Source: Mycobacterium sp. 1164985.4 (GTDB taxonomy: Bacteria; Actinomycetota; Actinomycetes; Mycobacteriales; Mycobacteriaceae). From it: a DNA stretch of 64,000 nucleotides. Each line of letters opens with the position of its first letter. The first letter of the stretch is position 1. The notes beneath the pieces were generated by a model, which did not search any database, was not told the DNA's origin, and saw only the letters and a list, made by a program, of their open reading frames with translations. The translations under genes and the position numbers were made by a program. The stretch spans positions 1 through 64,000 of the forward strand of contig NZ_LZMD01000085.1 in NCBI RefSeq assembly GCF_001668575.1, written 5' to 3'. Positions 34,148-43,150 of this stretch are shown here, one piece after another.

Positions 34148-36127
34148 TTACCAGTGCACACCCGGCACCAGGCGCACCGCGGACTTCACCGGCCGCGGTA
34201 TTCGGACGGGCGGCTTCGGGCGGCGCGGTGGACGTGGCGTCCGTGCGGTCCTCGCCGCCGCCGGCACCCCGCGAGCTGCAGGTGAATCCGGATATCCGAG
34301 ATAGAGCTGGTGCAGGATCCGCCGCGAGAGCTTCGGCGTGAAGTAGTTGCCGAAGTCGGCGAGCGTGCCCAGCGGCGTGTCGATTCTGGCCGGCTTGTCG
34401 ATGAGACCGCGCACCACCATGGCCGCGGCATGTTCGGCGCTGATCGGAGGAACCGGGTCGAGCCGGCGCGACGGCACGATCATCGGCGTGCGCACCAACG
34501 GCATGTGGATGGTGGTGAACGTGATGTGGTCGGAAAGCGTCTCGGTCGCGACCACATCGGCGAACGCGTCGAGCGCGGCCTTCGTCGGAAGGTAGGAGCT
34601 GTACTTCGGATTGCGCGCCTGCACGCCGGCGCTCGACACGTTGACCACATGGCCGAACCGTCGTTCCCGCCAATGCGGTAGCAGCGCAAGGACCATCCGC
34701 ACAGCGCCGAAGTAGTTGACGGCCATCACGCGCTCGTAGTCGTGCAGGCGGTCGGTGGACGCGGTCACCGAGCGGCGGATCGAGCGGCCGGCGTTGTTCA
34801 CCAGATAGTCGACGTGGTCGAAGCGGCCGAGGATGTCCTTGACGGTGCTCTCGACCGACGTCGAGTCGGTGACGTCGCAGGTGAACGCATGGGCTTGACC
34901 GCCGCCGGCCCGGATCTCGGCGACCAGGTCGTCGAGCGCATCGGCGTTGCGCGCCAATGCGAACACGGTCGCGCCGCGTTCGGCGATCGCACTGGCCGAA
35001 GCCCGTCCTATTCCGCTCGAGGCACCCGTGACGATCACGTGCTTGCCGACCAGCGGACCGGCCGGATCGTCGCGCCGAGCGCGGTCGGGGTCGAGGTGTT
35101 CGGCCCAGTAACGCCACAGCGCAGGGGCGTAGTCAGCGAAAGCTGGGACCACGATCCCCGTGCCCCGCAACGCTTCTGAGGTGCGATCGGCGGTGAACGT
35201 CGGCATTAAGTCGACGACGTCGAGAACTTCGGCTGGCATGCCGAGTTGCGTCGCGACCATGTTGCGCACCACCTTGACGCGGCCGGTGGCCTTCAGCAGG
35301 GGTATCGCGGTGGAACGGGGAAGCGACGCGCGTAGCGGCGGGAGTCCGGCGCTTCTGGCCACGGAGCGGTAGATACCGCGCAGCCCAATCGTTTTCGGTG
35401 CGGTCAGGTGGAATGTCTCACCGTCGCGATCGCGAAGATGCATGAGAGCGACGAGCGCGTCGGCCACGTAGTCGACCGGGACGAGGTTGGTCCGGCCGGT
35501 GTCGGGCAGTGCCATCGGCGTGATCGACGGCAACGAGGCCAGCCTCGCGAGCATCGGAAAGAAGTAGTACGGCCCGTCGATCTTGTCCATCTCACCGGTA
35601 CGCGAATCGCCGACGACGACGGCGGGCCGGTACACCCGGTACCGCAGCCCGGGCGTCGTGCGGACCAGCTGCTCGGCCTCGAACTTGGTCCGGTGATACG
35701 GCGTCGGCAGTTCCTGACCGACGTCGAAGTCGTCCTCGGTGAACTCGCCGCGGAAGGTGCCCGCGACGGCGATCGAGGACACGTGGTGCAGAGCTGCGTC
35801 GAGTCGTTTGGCGAGGTCGATGACCGCGCGGGTGCCGTCGACATTGGCCGCGCGCTGGTCGGCGTCGGAGGCGGTGATGTCGTATACGGCGCCGCAGTGC
35901 ACGACGTGGTCGACGGCGCCGATGTCATGAAGCCCGAGATCCGGTTCGCAGAGGTCACCGACCAGCGGTTTCACCCGTTCGCCCCAGGTGGCGGCGAGTC
36001 GTTCGAACCGGGACAGCGAGGCTCGGCGCACGAGCACGAGCACCTCGGCGTCGCCGCTGCGGGCCAACAACCGCGTCACCACTCGTCTGCCGATAAACCC
36101 GGTACCGCCGGTAACGACATAGCGCAT
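34148..36127 (-). CDS. acrA1: Two-domain fatty acyl-CoA reductase AcrA1
   Basis: A 659-residue fusion of two Rossmann reductases. The N-terminal half is an extended SDR (MRYVVTGGTGFIGRRVVTRLL, DHVVHCGAVYDITASDADQRAANVDGT, then YHRTKFEAEQLVR with the YxxxK pair). The C-terminal half (from about residue 360) is a classical SDR (VIVTGASSGIGRASASAIAERGATVF, NNAGRSIRRSV, NVSSAGV and YLPTKAALDAFADV). Such proteins reduce fatty acyl-CoA, giving aldehydes or alcohols for wax esters and possibly ketone reduction. An ATG at 36136 (three residues longer) is possible. It is divergent from htdY across 54 bp; Rv3391 is the match. Confidence 0.9.
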   Translation of the reverse strand: MRYVVTGGTGFIGRRVVTRLLARSGDAEVLVLVRRASLSRFERLAATWGERVKPLVGDLCEPDLGLHDIGAVDHVVHCGAVYDITASDADQRAANVDGTRAVIDLAKRLDAALHHVSSIAVAGTFRGEFTEDDFDVGQELPTPYHRTKFEAEQLVRTTPGLRYRVYRPAVVVGDSRTGEMDKIDGPYYFFPMLARLASLPSITPMALPDTGRTNLVPVDYVADALVALMHLRDRDGETFHLTAPKTIGLRGIYRSVARSAGLPPLRASLPRSTAIPLLKATGRVKVVRNMVATQLGMPAEVLDVVDLMPTFTADRTSEALRGTGIVVPAFADYAPALWRYWAEHLDPDRARRDDPAGPLVGKHVIVTGASSGIGRASASAIAERGATVFALARNADALDDLVAEIRAGGGQAHAFTCDVTDSTSVESTVKDILGRFDHVDYLVNNAGRSIRRSVTASTDRLHDYERVMAVNYFGAVRMVLALLPHWRERRFGHVVNVSSAGVQARNPKYSSYLPTKAALDAFADVVATETLSDHITFTTIHMPLVRTPMIVPSRRLDPVPPISAEHAAAMVVRGLIDKPARIDTPLGTLADFGNYFTPKLSRRILHQLYLGYPDSPAARGVPAAARTARTPRPPRRPKPPVRIPRPVKSAVRLVPGVHW

Positions 36128-36181
36128 GCGAGTCATCGTGGACCGCCGCGGCCGAGACGTCAATGCGGATATCGTTCGGAG

Positions 36182-37051
36182 ATGCCTCTCGACCCCAACG
36201 CCATCGGCGCCAAGACCAACCCGCAATTGTTCGAATGGACCGACCGCGACACGTTATTGTATGCGCTGGGCGTCGGCGCCGGCACCGCGGATCTCGCGTT
36301 CACCACCGAGAACAGTCACGGCATCGAGCAACAGGTGCTGCCGACATACGCGGTGATCGCGTGCCTGCCGTTCGCGGCGGCGGGCCTGATCGGCTCGTTC
36401 AATTTCGCGATGCTGCTGCACGGTTCCCAGGGGATCAGGCTGTATGAACCGCTGAAGCCGGCCGGAAAGCTGAGCGTCGTCGCAGAGGTCGCCGACATCC
36501 AGGACAAGGGTGAGGGCAAGAACGCGATCGTCATGCTCAAGGCGACGGGCACGGATCCCGACACGTCGAAGGTGGTGGCGGAGACCTTCACGACGGCGGT
36601 GATCCGCGGTGAGGGTGGCTTCGGCGGCCAGCCGGGGCAGCGACCGCCCGCTCCGGAGATCCCCGACCGGGAACCGGACGCCCGAATTGCGTTGCCCACG
36701 CGGGAAGATCAGGCTTTGATCTATCGGCTGTCGGGCGATCGCAACCCGTTGCACAGCGATCCGTGGTTCGCGCGGGAACTGGCGGGCTTCCCGAAGCCGA
36801 TCCTGCACGGGCTGTGCAGCTACGGAGTGGCGGGTCGTGCGTTGGTCGCCGAACTGGGCGGGGGTGACGCGACGAAGGTCAGCGCGATCGACGCCAGGTT
36901 CACCTCGCCGGTGTTCCCGGGAGAGACGCTGACGACGTCGATCTGGCGGACCGAGGCCGGTCGCGCGGTGTTCCGCACGGAGGCGGCCGAACCCGACGGT
37001 TCGAATGTCCGCCTCGTGCTGGAGGACGGCGCGGCCGAATACCGCGACTGA
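36182..37051 (+). CDS. htdY: (3R)-hydroxyacyl-thioester dehydratase HtdY
   Basis: A 289-residue double-hotdog hydratase that interconverts (3R)-hydroxyacyl and trans-2-enoyl thioesters. The C-terminal hotdog carries the R-specific hydratase motif IYRLSGDRNPLHSDPWFA (catalytic Asp and His) followed by FPKPILHGLCSYGVAGRALV. The N-terminal hotdog (ALGVGAGTADLAFTTENSHG and LPTYAVIACL) is the substrate-binding pseudo-domain. Length and order match Rv3389c. Its promoter must lie in the 54-bp gap shared with divergent acrA1, so lipid-metabolic co-regulation is likely. Confidence 0.9.
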   Translation: MPLDPNAIGAKTNPQLFEWTDRDTLLYALGVGAGTADLAFTTENSHGIEQQVLPTYAVIACLPFAAAGLIGSFNFAMLLHGSQGIRLYEPLKPAGKLSVVAEVADIQDKGEGKNAIVMLKATGTDPDTSKVVAETFTTAVIRGEGGFGGQPGQRPPAPEIPDREPDARIALPTREDQALIYRLSGDRNPLHSDPWFARELAGFPKPILHGLCSYGVAGRALVAELGGGDATKVSAIDARFTSPVFPGETLTTSIWRTEAGRAVFRTEAAEPDGSNVRLVLEDGAAEYRD

Positions 37052-37108
37052 CGCTCATTTGGTCGATCCGGAGGCGTGTGCCGCCGGGGATTGACAGGAT
37101 GGTCGACC

Positions 37109-37993
37109 ATGAGGCTCGTCGTTGGATACCTGGCCACTCCCGGCGGTGCGGACGCGCTTGCGCTCGGTGTGCGGTTCGCGCGCACGCTGGGCGCCGAACT
37201 CGACCTGTGCATGGTGCTGCCGCCCGACCGGGTGGTGCCATCGATCAAACCGGTGGGGGATTTCGAGAAGCACCTCGTCGAGCAGGCAGAGCAGTGGCTG
37301 GAAGGTGCGCGCGCTCCGGTGCCCGACGACATTGTGGTGCGCAGCCATGTCCGCGTCGACGAGTCGGCGGCCGACGGGCTGATCCAGGAAGCCGCGCGGG
37401 TCGAGGCGGACATGATCATCGTCGGCGGATCCGGCGGCCTGGCGGCCAGCTTCTCGCTGGGGTCGGTGGTCAACGGCCTGTTGCACTCGGCGCCGTTGCC
37501 GGTGGCGGTGGCGCCGCGGGGTACGCGGAATTCTCCAGTCGACCGTATGCGTGAGGCGACGTGCGCGATCGGTGAGCGTGAAGGTGCGGATGTCCTGTTG
37601 GACATGGCTGTTCGCTACAGCCGGGCCGCGGGCACTCCGCTGCGGTTGGTGTCGCTGGTCGCACTGGACCCGACGTTCGGGGCGTTGCGCGGGGACGGTG
37701 AGGCGTTGCTCGAGCGGGCGCTCGCCCATGCGCGCCACGTCCTCGATGTGGCGAAATCAGAGTTGCCGCAAGACTTCCCAGTGACATCGACGCTCGTGGA
37801 GGGTGCGACCATCGAAGAGGCGGTGGGCAAGCTGGACTGGCGTGACGGGGACCTGATCATGGTCGGGTCGAGCCGGCTGAGCGCGCCGCGGCGGCTATTC
37901 CTCGGCTCGAAGGCGGCCAAGATGCTAAGGGTGCTCGACGTGCCGATGGTGGTGGTGCCGCGCGAACAGTTCGGGCGCGAAGATCTGCCTTAG
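37109..37993 (+). CDS. Tandem-domain universal stress protein
   Basis: A 294-residue protein with two UspA domains. The first (residues 1-145) has MRLVVGYLATPGGADALALGVRFA and MIIVGGSGGLAASFSLGSVVNGLLHSAPLPVAVAP. The second has LIMVGSSRLSAPRRLFLGSKAAKMLRVLDVPMVVVP. The G-2x-G-9x-G-S nucleotide loop is recognisable in both in changed form. Mycobacterial Usp proteins bind ATP or cAMP. Notably it sits 19 bp before the hydrolase-cyclase pseudogene and may once have shared its transcript. The ATG at 37109 was chosen because family similarity begins there. Confidence 0.87.
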   Translation: MRLVVGYLATPGGADALALGVRFARTLGAELDLCMVLPPDRVVPSIKPVGDFEKHLVEQAEQWLEGARAPVPDDIVVRSHVRVDESAADGLIQEAARVEADMIIVGGSGGLAASFSLGSVVNGLLHSAPLPVAVAPRGTRNSPVDRMREATCAIGEREGADVLLDMAVRYSRAAGTPLRLVSLVALDPTFGALRGDGEALLERALAHARHVLDVAKSELPQDFPVTSTLVEGATIEEAVGKLDWRDGDLIMVGSSRLSAPRRLFLGSKAAKMLRVLDVPMVVVPREQFGREDLP

Positions 37994-38012
37994 TGGAGAT
38001 TGACTTCTGGCC

Positions 38013-39320
38013 ATGTTCTCCGAGACGCGGTATGCGACGCACGGGGATCTGCGGCTTGCCTACCGCACGGCAGGCGATGGAGACCGCGAGATCGTCTTTG
38101 TGCCCAACTGGTTCACCAATTGCGAAGTGTTCCCTGAACTGCCCTCGGTACGAGACTGGATGGAGGCGATGTCCTCGCTCGGTCGACTGATTATTTTCGA
38201 TCAGCCGGGAAGCTGAGCATCCGATCCCATTGAGCCAGGCGCACTGCCGACATTGGAGCAGTGGGCGGACAGCATCACAGCGGTTCTAGATGCATTGGGG
38301 ATCGCCGAAGCGGCGTTGGTGGCGTACGCCGGCGCACTCCCACCAGCGGCCCTGTTCGCGGCAACGCATCCGGCACGCACAACTGCACTTGTGCTGGTTG
38401 AAAGCACCCCTGACGAGGCAGACCGCACCGATCTGATGGACGACATCGCAGAAACGGCCGTAGCGATGTGGGACACCGGCGAGATAGAACGCAGGCTCAA
38501 TCCGGACATGCCGTGGAATGAGGAAATTCGGGCGGCGTGGGCGCGGCACGAGCGCCTGGCGGAAAGCCCTCGGATGGCCGAACTCATGTTGCCGCTTGTC
38601 GCAGAGGTGAGCGCACGTGCGATTCTTCCGACTGTCCGAGTACCGACGCTAGTCGTCCATCACAGCGACGATCCGCTACTCCCGCCGGAGAAGGGGCGGG
38701 AAGTGGCCGATTTGATCGTCGGGGCGAGGTTCGTAGAGATCCCGGGACGAAACTTCTATCACGTCGTCGAACCGTGGCGGGACTCCTTCAATGTGATCGC
38801 TGAATTCCTCACTGGTGCAAAGCCTGAGGTCGTTGATGACCGGGTGCTGGCGACCGTGTTGTTCACCGACATCGTCGACTCGACGCGGCTGGCCGCCGAA
38901 GTGGGCGACCGTGACTGGCACGCGTTACTCGACGCGCACGACGCCATCGTGCGATCACAACTCGCCCGTTTTCGCGGCCGCGAGGTGAACACCACGGGTG
39001 ATGGATTCGTCGCAATGTTCGACGGTCCGCAGCGAGCCATCCGCTGCGCCATGGCGATTCGCGATGCTGTGCAGGCACTCGGAGTGCAGGTGCGCGCGGG
39101 CTTGCACACCGGTGAGTGCGAGTTGCGTGGCGACGACATCGGCGGTATCGCGGTGCATATCGGTGCTCGCGTGGCTGCCCTGGCGGGCCCGAACGACGTA
39201 CTGGTGTCGAGCACTTTGCGCGATCTGGTGATCGGCTCGGGATTGGAGTTCGTGGAGCGCGGGGCACATCAACTGAAAGGCGTGCCGGGGGAATGGCGCC
39301 TGCTCGCCGCTGTCGATTAA
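38013..39320 (+). pseudogene. Alpha/beta hydrolase-adenylate cyclase fusion with in-frame stop
   Basis: A 435-codon paralogue of the intact gene at 40642, interrupted by TGA at 38214-38216 after FDQPGS. The intact copy has GGA (Gly) there, so one base change is enough. The frame is otherwise open to 39320. The N-terminal half is a hydrolase fold in which the nucleophile serine position reads Ala (AYAGALP before AATHP). The C-terminal half is a class III cyclase domain (VLFTDIVDSTRLAAEVGDRD, NTTGDGFVAMF). Restart at a TTG near 38253 could give a shortened product. Relatives include Rv1900c (LipJ). A base-calling error is not excluded. Confidence 0.82.
38877..39320 (+). repeat. Near-identical cyclase-domain tract, copy A
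   Basis: These 444 bases match 41518-41961 with six differences by my comparison, including 287 uninterrupted identical bases (38877-39163). Upstream of the tract the two genes are far more different. This pattern points to recent gene conversion or recombination limited to the cyclase half. Confidence 0.88.
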
Positions 39321-39360
39321 GGGCTGATTGCGTTGGCGCGCAATGCGGCTGGAAAGCTGC

Positions 39361-40155
39361 TCAGCGGAGGTGACGCAGTCCGTCGGTCACCTGGTCGCCC
39401 CACGCAATAGAATCCTTTCGCCGCGCAAGGCGAGCCGCTAGTTCTGGCACCACGCCACCGAACCGTGCCATGATGCGAATCGGCAATTCGGCGGCATTTA
39501 CTTCGCCCAGGTTCTTTTCGATGGCAGGGATGACACGCCGAGCGACGAAGTCGCACGAGGTACCTTTTGTGCCGGGCGTGGATGGAAGGCCCGCGTCGGC
39601 CAGGAGGCCCGCGTCCGTCATCGTTCCCGGGAACACCACCGATGCGCCTACTCCAGATCCGTGGAGATCCTGGCGAAGAGAACCGCAAAATCCGCGCAGC
39701 CCGGCCTTTGTGGCCGAATAGATTGGTACGCGGGCGCTCGGTAGCTTACCGGCGATCGATGAGATGTACACGAAATGCCCACGGCCGCGTTGCAGCATCC
39801 CGGGCAGCAGCTGCTGTGTCATCAGCATAGGTACTCGCAGGTTTACGTCGAGCGCGCGGTTCAGTTGTTCTGGCGTGAAGTCTTCAAGCTTCCCCGTGGC
39901 GGGTAATGCAGCGTTTGCGACCACGATGTCCGTGCTGGCCAGGCGAGCGGTCAGTTGCGCAACTTGGCGACTGTCGGCCAGATCGCAAACGAAGGACTCG
40001 GCACCATTGAACTGCGACGCCAGAGAGTTGAGGGCTTCTCCTCGCCTGTCGGTAAGTATCAGGCGGGCGCCACGGACGTGCAGGGCGCGGGCGATCGCCG
40101 CGCCGAGGCCGCCGGCAGCTCCTGTCACCACCGCTTCCGATCCCTTAATTTCCAT
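39361..40155 (-). CDS. Short-chain dehydrogenase/reductase
   Basis: A 264-residue classical SDR. It has VVTGAAGGLGAAIARAL (cofactor glycine motif), LTDRR after beta-2 (suggesting NADP preference is not strict), NAALPATG (NNAG equivalent), the SSIAGKLPSARVPIYSATKAGLRGF catalytic Ser-Tyr-Lys segment and VFPGTM. GAGGAGGCGGG lies before the ATG at 40155; the frame extends upstream without SDR similarity. The substrate is unknown. It is inserted between the two hydrolase-cyclase fusion genes on the opposite strand, so it is not part of their operon. Confidence 0.87.
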   Translation of the reverse strand: MEIKGSEAVVTGAAGGLGAAIARALHVRGARLILTDRRGEALNSLASQFNGAESFVCDLADSRQVAQLTARLASTDIVVANAALPATGKLEDFTPEQLNRALDVNLRVPMLMTQQLLPGMLQRGRGHFVYISSIAGKLPSARVPIYSATKAGLRGFCGSLRQDLHGSGVGASVVFPGTMTDAGLLADAGLPSTPGTKGTSCDFVARRVIPAIEKNLGEVNAAELPIRIMARFGGVVPELAARLARRKDSIAWGDQVTDGLRHLR

Positions 40156-40261
40156 ACCCGCCTCCTCACCCTTTGACGAAGGACGGTAGACCTTTGTTGT
40201 TTGGCGAGGGCCCTTTCTGAAAGAACCTGCCGCAGACGGACGCTGCCGATGTGGCACTGCT

Positions 40262-40330
40262 TGATCCGGCCACAGCATCAGGGCTCGAGTTCGCGGATCG
40301 CGGGATACACCAATTGCCGTCGCCATTTAG
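40262..40330 (+). pseudogene. C-terminal remnant of a third hydrolase-cyclase fusion
   Basis: Bases 40274-40314 encode ASGLEFADRGIHQL, matching GSGLEFVERGAHQL of the intact cyclase. GCCGTCGCCATTTAG (40316-40330) matches its last codons GCCGTTGCCGATTAG. The roughly 30 bases between these points in the intact gene are missing. The stop lies directly against the convergent end of a truncated 13E12 gene. Confidence 0.7.
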
Positions 40331-40563
40331 AACGGCGGTGGCTTATTACGCCCGGCGGCGTAGGGCTGCTTGCGCTGACGCTGCGCGATGGCCGCGATGC
40401 AGTTCTGTCCGCGAGTTCGCCTGCGGCGCAGTACCTTCAAGCACCTACGGCGCCGCCATGCGGGTCGACGCCGCGCACACCCACGAGAACAGCCGCCTGT
40501 CACCGTATGGTTCGTGTACATCTGTCCGGCCCGTGAGCGCCAGTCGACGGTACCGTAGAACAT
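40327..40563 (-). pseudogene. Truncated 13E12/DUF222-HNH gene, C-terminal fragment
   Basis: The last 78 codons resemble the C-terminus of the full gene at 43237. GTVDWRSRAGQMYTNHTV parallels GSVDWLSPAGQKYTTHPG, and QRKQPYAAGRNKPPPF parallels QRNQPYADERNKPPPF. The DUF222 body and HNH motif are absent. It also shares the convergent-stop junction with a cyclase remnant, so this is a degraded duplicate of the 43151-43500 region. Confidence 0.75.
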
Positions 40564-40641
40564 TTCAGGAAAGTGCTTGTGAGCAGTGTAAACGTCGCCA
40601 ATGGGCGCCGCTCGGCCTGTTCATCGGCTTAGACTTCCGCA

Positions 40642-41961
40642 ATGTTCTCGGAGACGCGTTATGCAATGAACGGTGACCTGCGGGTCGCCTATCGCGCGTC
40701 GTCCCCTGGCGCTCGCGACATCGTGCTTGTCCCCGCTTGGTTCAGCAATAGTGAGGATGCCCCCGATCAGCCAGTCCTTCAAAGATGGCTCCAAGCGATA
40801 ACGTCGCTCGGTCGCCTGATTATCTTCGACCAACCCGGCACCGGAGCGTCCGATTCCATCACCGGCGGCGCGCTGCCCACCGTGGAGCTATGGGCCGACA
40901 GCATCACAGCCGTCCTCGATGCTCTGGGGTGTCGCGAAGCGGTCCTGCTCGCACAGGTCGGCGCGGTCGCGACGGGTGCTCTGTATGCGGCGACACATCC
41001 GTCGCGAACCACTGCGCTGGTCGTGCTAGAGGGCTACGCGAATCCGATGACTGAGCGCACCGACGGGCCGACACCCGAGCAGATCACGGCCGCCATGGTC
41101 ACCATGTGGGGAACCGGTGAGCATCTGCACTTGATGAATCCGGATATGCCGTGGAATGAGGAGATCCGCGCAGCGACTGCGCGTTGGGAACGTGGCGCAG
41201 CGAGTCCGGGGACCGTCGCACTCATGATGCCTTTGGTGGCCGAGATGGACGTACGGGCGTTGCTCCCTGCGGTCCGCGTCCCGACGCTCGTCGTCCATCA
41301 CGCCGATGATCCGATCATCCTGCCCAAGTGGGGTAAGGAAGTCGCTGATCTCATTCCGGGCGCGAAATTTGTTAAACTGCCAGGGCGCAACGTCACACAC
41401 TTTTATGAACCAGATTGGCGTGAGTCCTTCAAGGAGGTCGCCGAGTTCCTCACCGGCCAACCGACTGACGTAGCCGATGACCGCGTGCTGGCGACAGTGT
41501 TGTTCACCGACATCGTGGACTCGACGCGGCTGGCCGCCGAAGTGGGCGACCGTGACTGGCACGCGTTACTCGACGCGCACGACGCCATCGTGCGATCACA
41601 ACTCGCCCGTTTTCGCGGCCGCGAGGTGAACACCACGGGTGATGGATTCGTCGCAATGTTCGACGGTCCGCAGCGAGCCATCCGCTGCGCCATGGCGATT
41701 CGCGATGCTGTGCAGGCACTCGGAGTGCAGGTGCGCGCGGGCTTGCACACCGGTGAGTGCGAGTTGCGTGGCGACGACATCGGCGGTATCGCGGTGCATA
41801 TCGGCGCACGCGTGGCTGCCCTGGCGGGCCCGAACGACGTACTGGTGTCGAGCACTTTGCGCGATCTGGTGATCGGCTCGGGATTGGAGTTCGTGGAGCG
41901 TGGGGCACATCAACTGAAAGGCGTGCCGGGGGAATGGCGCCTGCTCGCCGTTGCCGATTAG
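40642..41961 (+). CDS. Alpha/beta hydrolase-class III adenylate cyclase fusion, intact copy
   Basis: A 439-residue fusion. Residues 1-265 form an alpha/beta hydrolase fold (LGRLIIFDQPGTGASD, AALLPAVRVPTLVVHH-like strand, GRNVTHFYEP). The nucleophile elbow expected as GxSxG before AATHP reads AQVGAV, so the catalytic Ser is missing; the domain is probably a sensor or ligand binder. Residues 275-439 are a class III cyclase: metal aspartates are kept in FTDIVDST and TTGDG, but the adenine-specifying Lys is Asn and the Asp/Asn of the substrate motif are Ile/His (IGGIAVHIGAR). This resembles the noncanonical fusion Rv1900c (LipJ). Low or altered cyclase activity is expected. Confidence 0.87.
   Translation: MFSETRYAMNGDLRVAYRASSPGARDIVLVPAWFSNSEDAPDQPVLQRWLQAITSLGRLIIFDQPGTGASDSITGGALPTVELWADSITAVLDALGCREAVLLAQVGAVATGALYAATHPSRTTALVVLEGYANPMTERTDGPTPEQITAAMVTMWGTGEHLHLMNPDMPWNEEIRAATARWERGAASPGTVALMMPLVAEMDVRALLPAVRVPTLVVHHADDPIILPKWGKEVADLIPGAKFVKLPGRNVTHFYEPDWRESFKEVAEFLTGQPTDVADDRVLATVLFTDIVDSTRLAAEVGDRDWHALLDAHDAIVRSQLARFRGREVNTTGDGFVAMFDGPQRAIRCAMAIRDAVQALGVQVRAGLHTGECELRGDDIGGIAVHIGARVAALAGPNDVLVSSTLRDLVIGSGLEFVERGAHQLKGVPGEWRLLAVAD
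41518..41961 (+). repeat. Near-identical cyclase-domain tract, copy B
   Basis: Partner of 38877-39320 at a constant offset of 2641 bases, with six differences in 444. The identity starts abruptly at the beginning of the cyclase domain. Confidence 0.88.
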
Positions 41962-41972
41962 GTCGAGGGCGC

Positions 41973-42900
41973 TCAGCGGGGCGCGAGGAAGTCGGACAGG
42001 TACCTGCCGACGATCTCGTTGGGGATCAGGTGATTGGCATCGACGAGTTCGATCCGCGCATCCGGGAGTTGCTGCTGGAGTCGGGCGGCGGTTTTCGGTC
42101 CGTTGTGTGCTATTTCGTTCTTGCCGATGATCGCGAGCACCGGGATTCGGGCGGACGCGATTCGATGCAGATCACAGTCGCTGCGCATCGGCCACGGCCT
42201 CGGTTCGGCATTTCCGAGGGACATCTTGAAATTCACTGCGCCAATGACGAACTGTTCCATGATCGTGTGCATCGGCTGCTCGCGAAGCAGTGGGCGCTGG
42301 TCCGGGTTTACTATGTCGTCGAGTAGTGACCACACGCGTCGTTCGTTGGGCCACACGGCGATGGTGGTGAGGCCGCGAAACAGAAAGCGCGGGCTCATAC
42401 CTCCAGCGATGCCGACCGGGCACACGAGTGTCAACCGCTCGACCCGCTCAGGGAAGGCCATCGCAAAGTGGGTCGCTATCCAGGTCCCGCGTGAGGCGGC
42501 AACGATTCCGGCGCGTTGAATTCCCAGTGCCTGCAACGCTTCGTCGAGCCACGCCACGAGATCGTTGACGTTGGACGTCGGTCTGGTCGGAGCGCTCTTA
42601 CCTACCTCGTCGATGGCGTCGAGCATCGTCACACTATGGGTGGCGGTCAGGATGGGCAGGAGCGGATCCAACTCGTTGAACTCGCGGACGAACCGTAAAG
42701 CGCGACCAGTGGAGGCTTAAATGGGTCACCGGCATGAAGCACGTGCGTGCGCCCGTATGAGGTCTTCGACGTCTGATTCCGTCACCGGGACGGCACTCCC
42801 GGCCGGGACCGCGTCGTAAAGCCGAACGTATGCGACGCGTGCGTCATCCGATCGAAATGCAGAGAGTGCGGCGACTCGCAAGGCTGGTGCAGCGGACGCG
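41973..42900 (-). pseudogene. Alpha/beta hydrolase gene broken by two frameshifts
   Basis: Three frames on the minus strand give one protein in order. The first part is AFRSDDARVAYVRLYDAVPA, then SAVPVTESDVE (about 42770-42865). The second is SYGRTHVLHAGDPFKPPLVALYGSSASSTSW (about 42675-42765). The third is DPLLPILTATHSVTMLDA through AASRGTWIATHFAMAFPERV to VDANHLIPNEIVGRYLSDFL (to 41973). Oxyanion, nucleophile (Ser in ASRGT) and His regions are recognisable, so it was a real hydrolase. The frame shifts near 42768 and near 42675. The third part alone could be translated from a TTG at 42671 but would lack the first strands. Confidence 0.78.
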
Positions 42901-43150
42901 CTCGGATGCGGTGCGGATAACGTCGAGGTCGTGGGGGTTGGCGAATCGCGTTGTACCAACGGGCACAGCCCGCGAGCGCCAATGCCCTTGGGTTCAGTCG
43001 TTGTGCCCCTGTCGACGCTTTACCAGTGGGGCCGAAGCGAGGCGGAGGCCATGCACTTCGAGTTCGACAGTTTGTCGCGTTCGGCATCCGAATTGCAGTC
43101 AGGCGCAAAGCGGTTTGTGGACGGTGCGGGCCGACACGGCTCCAGGGCGT
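42901..43150. other. Degenerate intergenic DNA
   Basis: No intact frame with recognisable similarity. It lies between the start of the broken hydrolase and the hydrolase-cyclase remnant, so it probably contains further unrecognisable pieces of the same duplicated genes. Confidence 0.4.

Noticed and set aside
42726..42959. 77-codon minus-strand frame as an independent small gene
   Set aside because: Its second half is the N-terminus of an alpha/beta hydrolase that continues in another frame, so it belongs to the pseudogene ending at 41973.
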